64,000 bases of DNA, from the NCBI GenBank assembly GCA_013397075.1, contig VWZS01000327.1, positions 202,451 to 266,450 of the forward strand. Direction: 5' to 3'. Below, piece by piece: positions 63,577-64,000 of this stretch (its first letter is position 1; the number at the start of each line of letters is the position of its first letter). The notes under the pieces are model-generated. The model saw only the letters and a list, made by a program, of their open reading frames with translations, made no database searches and was not told the DNA's origin. Both the position numbers and the translations under genes were made by a program. This DNA is from Rhabdornis inornatus (taxonomy: Eukaryota; Chordata; Aves; Passeriformes; Rhabdornithidae).

Positions 63577-64000
63577 CTGAAAAACGAAAGATAAAGATAT
63601 ATAAACAAACAAACAAACAAACAAACAAAAACCCCCAACAAAACCCCAAACCTATTTGAGAAATACCATTCATAAAACTGATTTTAAATTCCCCAAGATT
63701 GGATTAAAAGTGACTGGATCAAGCAAGGATGATGACTGCTTGTCACGGTTTTGATTTGCTAATTAAAATATACTCATTTTCTGTTGTGAGTCAGAACCAG
63801 GAGTAGAAGCAAGGCAGGCTTAAAACTTAAGAGGGTATAAAAAGAAATTTATTAACTACACAAAGAAGAAAAAAAAAAAAAGAAATTCAGAATAAGATTT
63901 TCAGACTACTCTTTCCTTCCCTTTCCCAACTTTCATAACAACAAAAACAACATATAAAAAACTACTTTAATTAATTCCCAAATTAAACAGTCCCTTTTTC
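63577..64000 (-). other. ATP6V1C1: ATP6V1C1 intron, continues outside the window
   Basis: AT-rich intron with the (AAAC)n run and an A-run near 63,866. The exons for residues 1-67 are not in the window. Confidence 0.85.
63600..63630. repeat. (AAAC)n microsatellite in an ATP6V1C1 intron
   Basis: About six AAAC units are followed by A- and C-runs. Other simple runs in the window include (AG)n at 2,408-2,420, (TCA)n at 11,027-11,044, (ATACAT)n at 28,070-28,093, C-runs at 5,501-5,511 and 32,150-32,161, and A/C-rich DNA at 57,229-57,282. Confidence 0.9.

Noticed and set aside
1..64000. CRISPR array, tRNA or rRNA genes, bacterial operons
   Set aside because: The only regular repeat array is the minisatellite, which lacks spacer structure. 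No cloverleaf or rRNA signature was seen and the genes are spliced.

Overview
The window is vertebrate nuclear DNA, almost certainly from a bird and probably a songbird. It is AT-rich and intron-dominated, with one CpG island. Its recognisable repeats are avian types: CR1 LINE pieces and ERVL-type LTRs. Two conserved protein-coding genes can be read at exon level, both on the minus strand. ATP6V1C1 (V-type proton ATPase subunit C1) supplies its last ten coding exons (51,834-63,576), covering residues 68 to 382 of the 382-residue protein; the exons for the first 67 residues lie beyond the right edge. BAALC (a lipid-anchored brain protein) supplies exon 1 (31,808-31,970) and exon 2 (14,958-15,127). 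Its last exon, for about 35 residues, was not found and should lie beyond the left edge. The order ATP6V1C1 then BAALC, same strand, matches human chromosome 8q22.3, where FZD6 follows.

Layout from left to right: 1-14,957 is BAALC intron 2. It holds an unassigned coding-like relic (43-1,002), an LTR-like block with a perfect hairpin (2,380-2,800), a GC-rich open segment (7,981-8,255) and a decayed ERVL-like gag/pol relic (13,160-14,200). 15,128-31,807 is BAALC intron 1, with a near-complete solo ERVL LTR (25,127-26,182) facing an inverted partial one (26,190-26,443). 31,080-32,400 is the BAALC CpG island, promoter and first exon, with a 21-bp minisatellite starting 53 bp inside intron 1. 31,971-51,833 is the intergenic interval, with CR1 fragments, another ERVL LTR, a second perfect hairpin and the ATP6V1C1 3' UTR. 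The rest is ATP6V1C1 exons and introns.

The two genes do not form a pathway; the link is conserved synteny. No bacterial-type operon, CRISPR array, tRNA or rRNA was seen. I found no convincing new biological system. The most interesting structures are the BAALC reading frame that stays open for 323 codons through the splice donor and the minisatellite, two perfect 21-22 bp short-loop hairpins, and the converging LTR pair. Splice coordinates were derived by hand from GT/AG sites and phase, and every junction preserves the frame.
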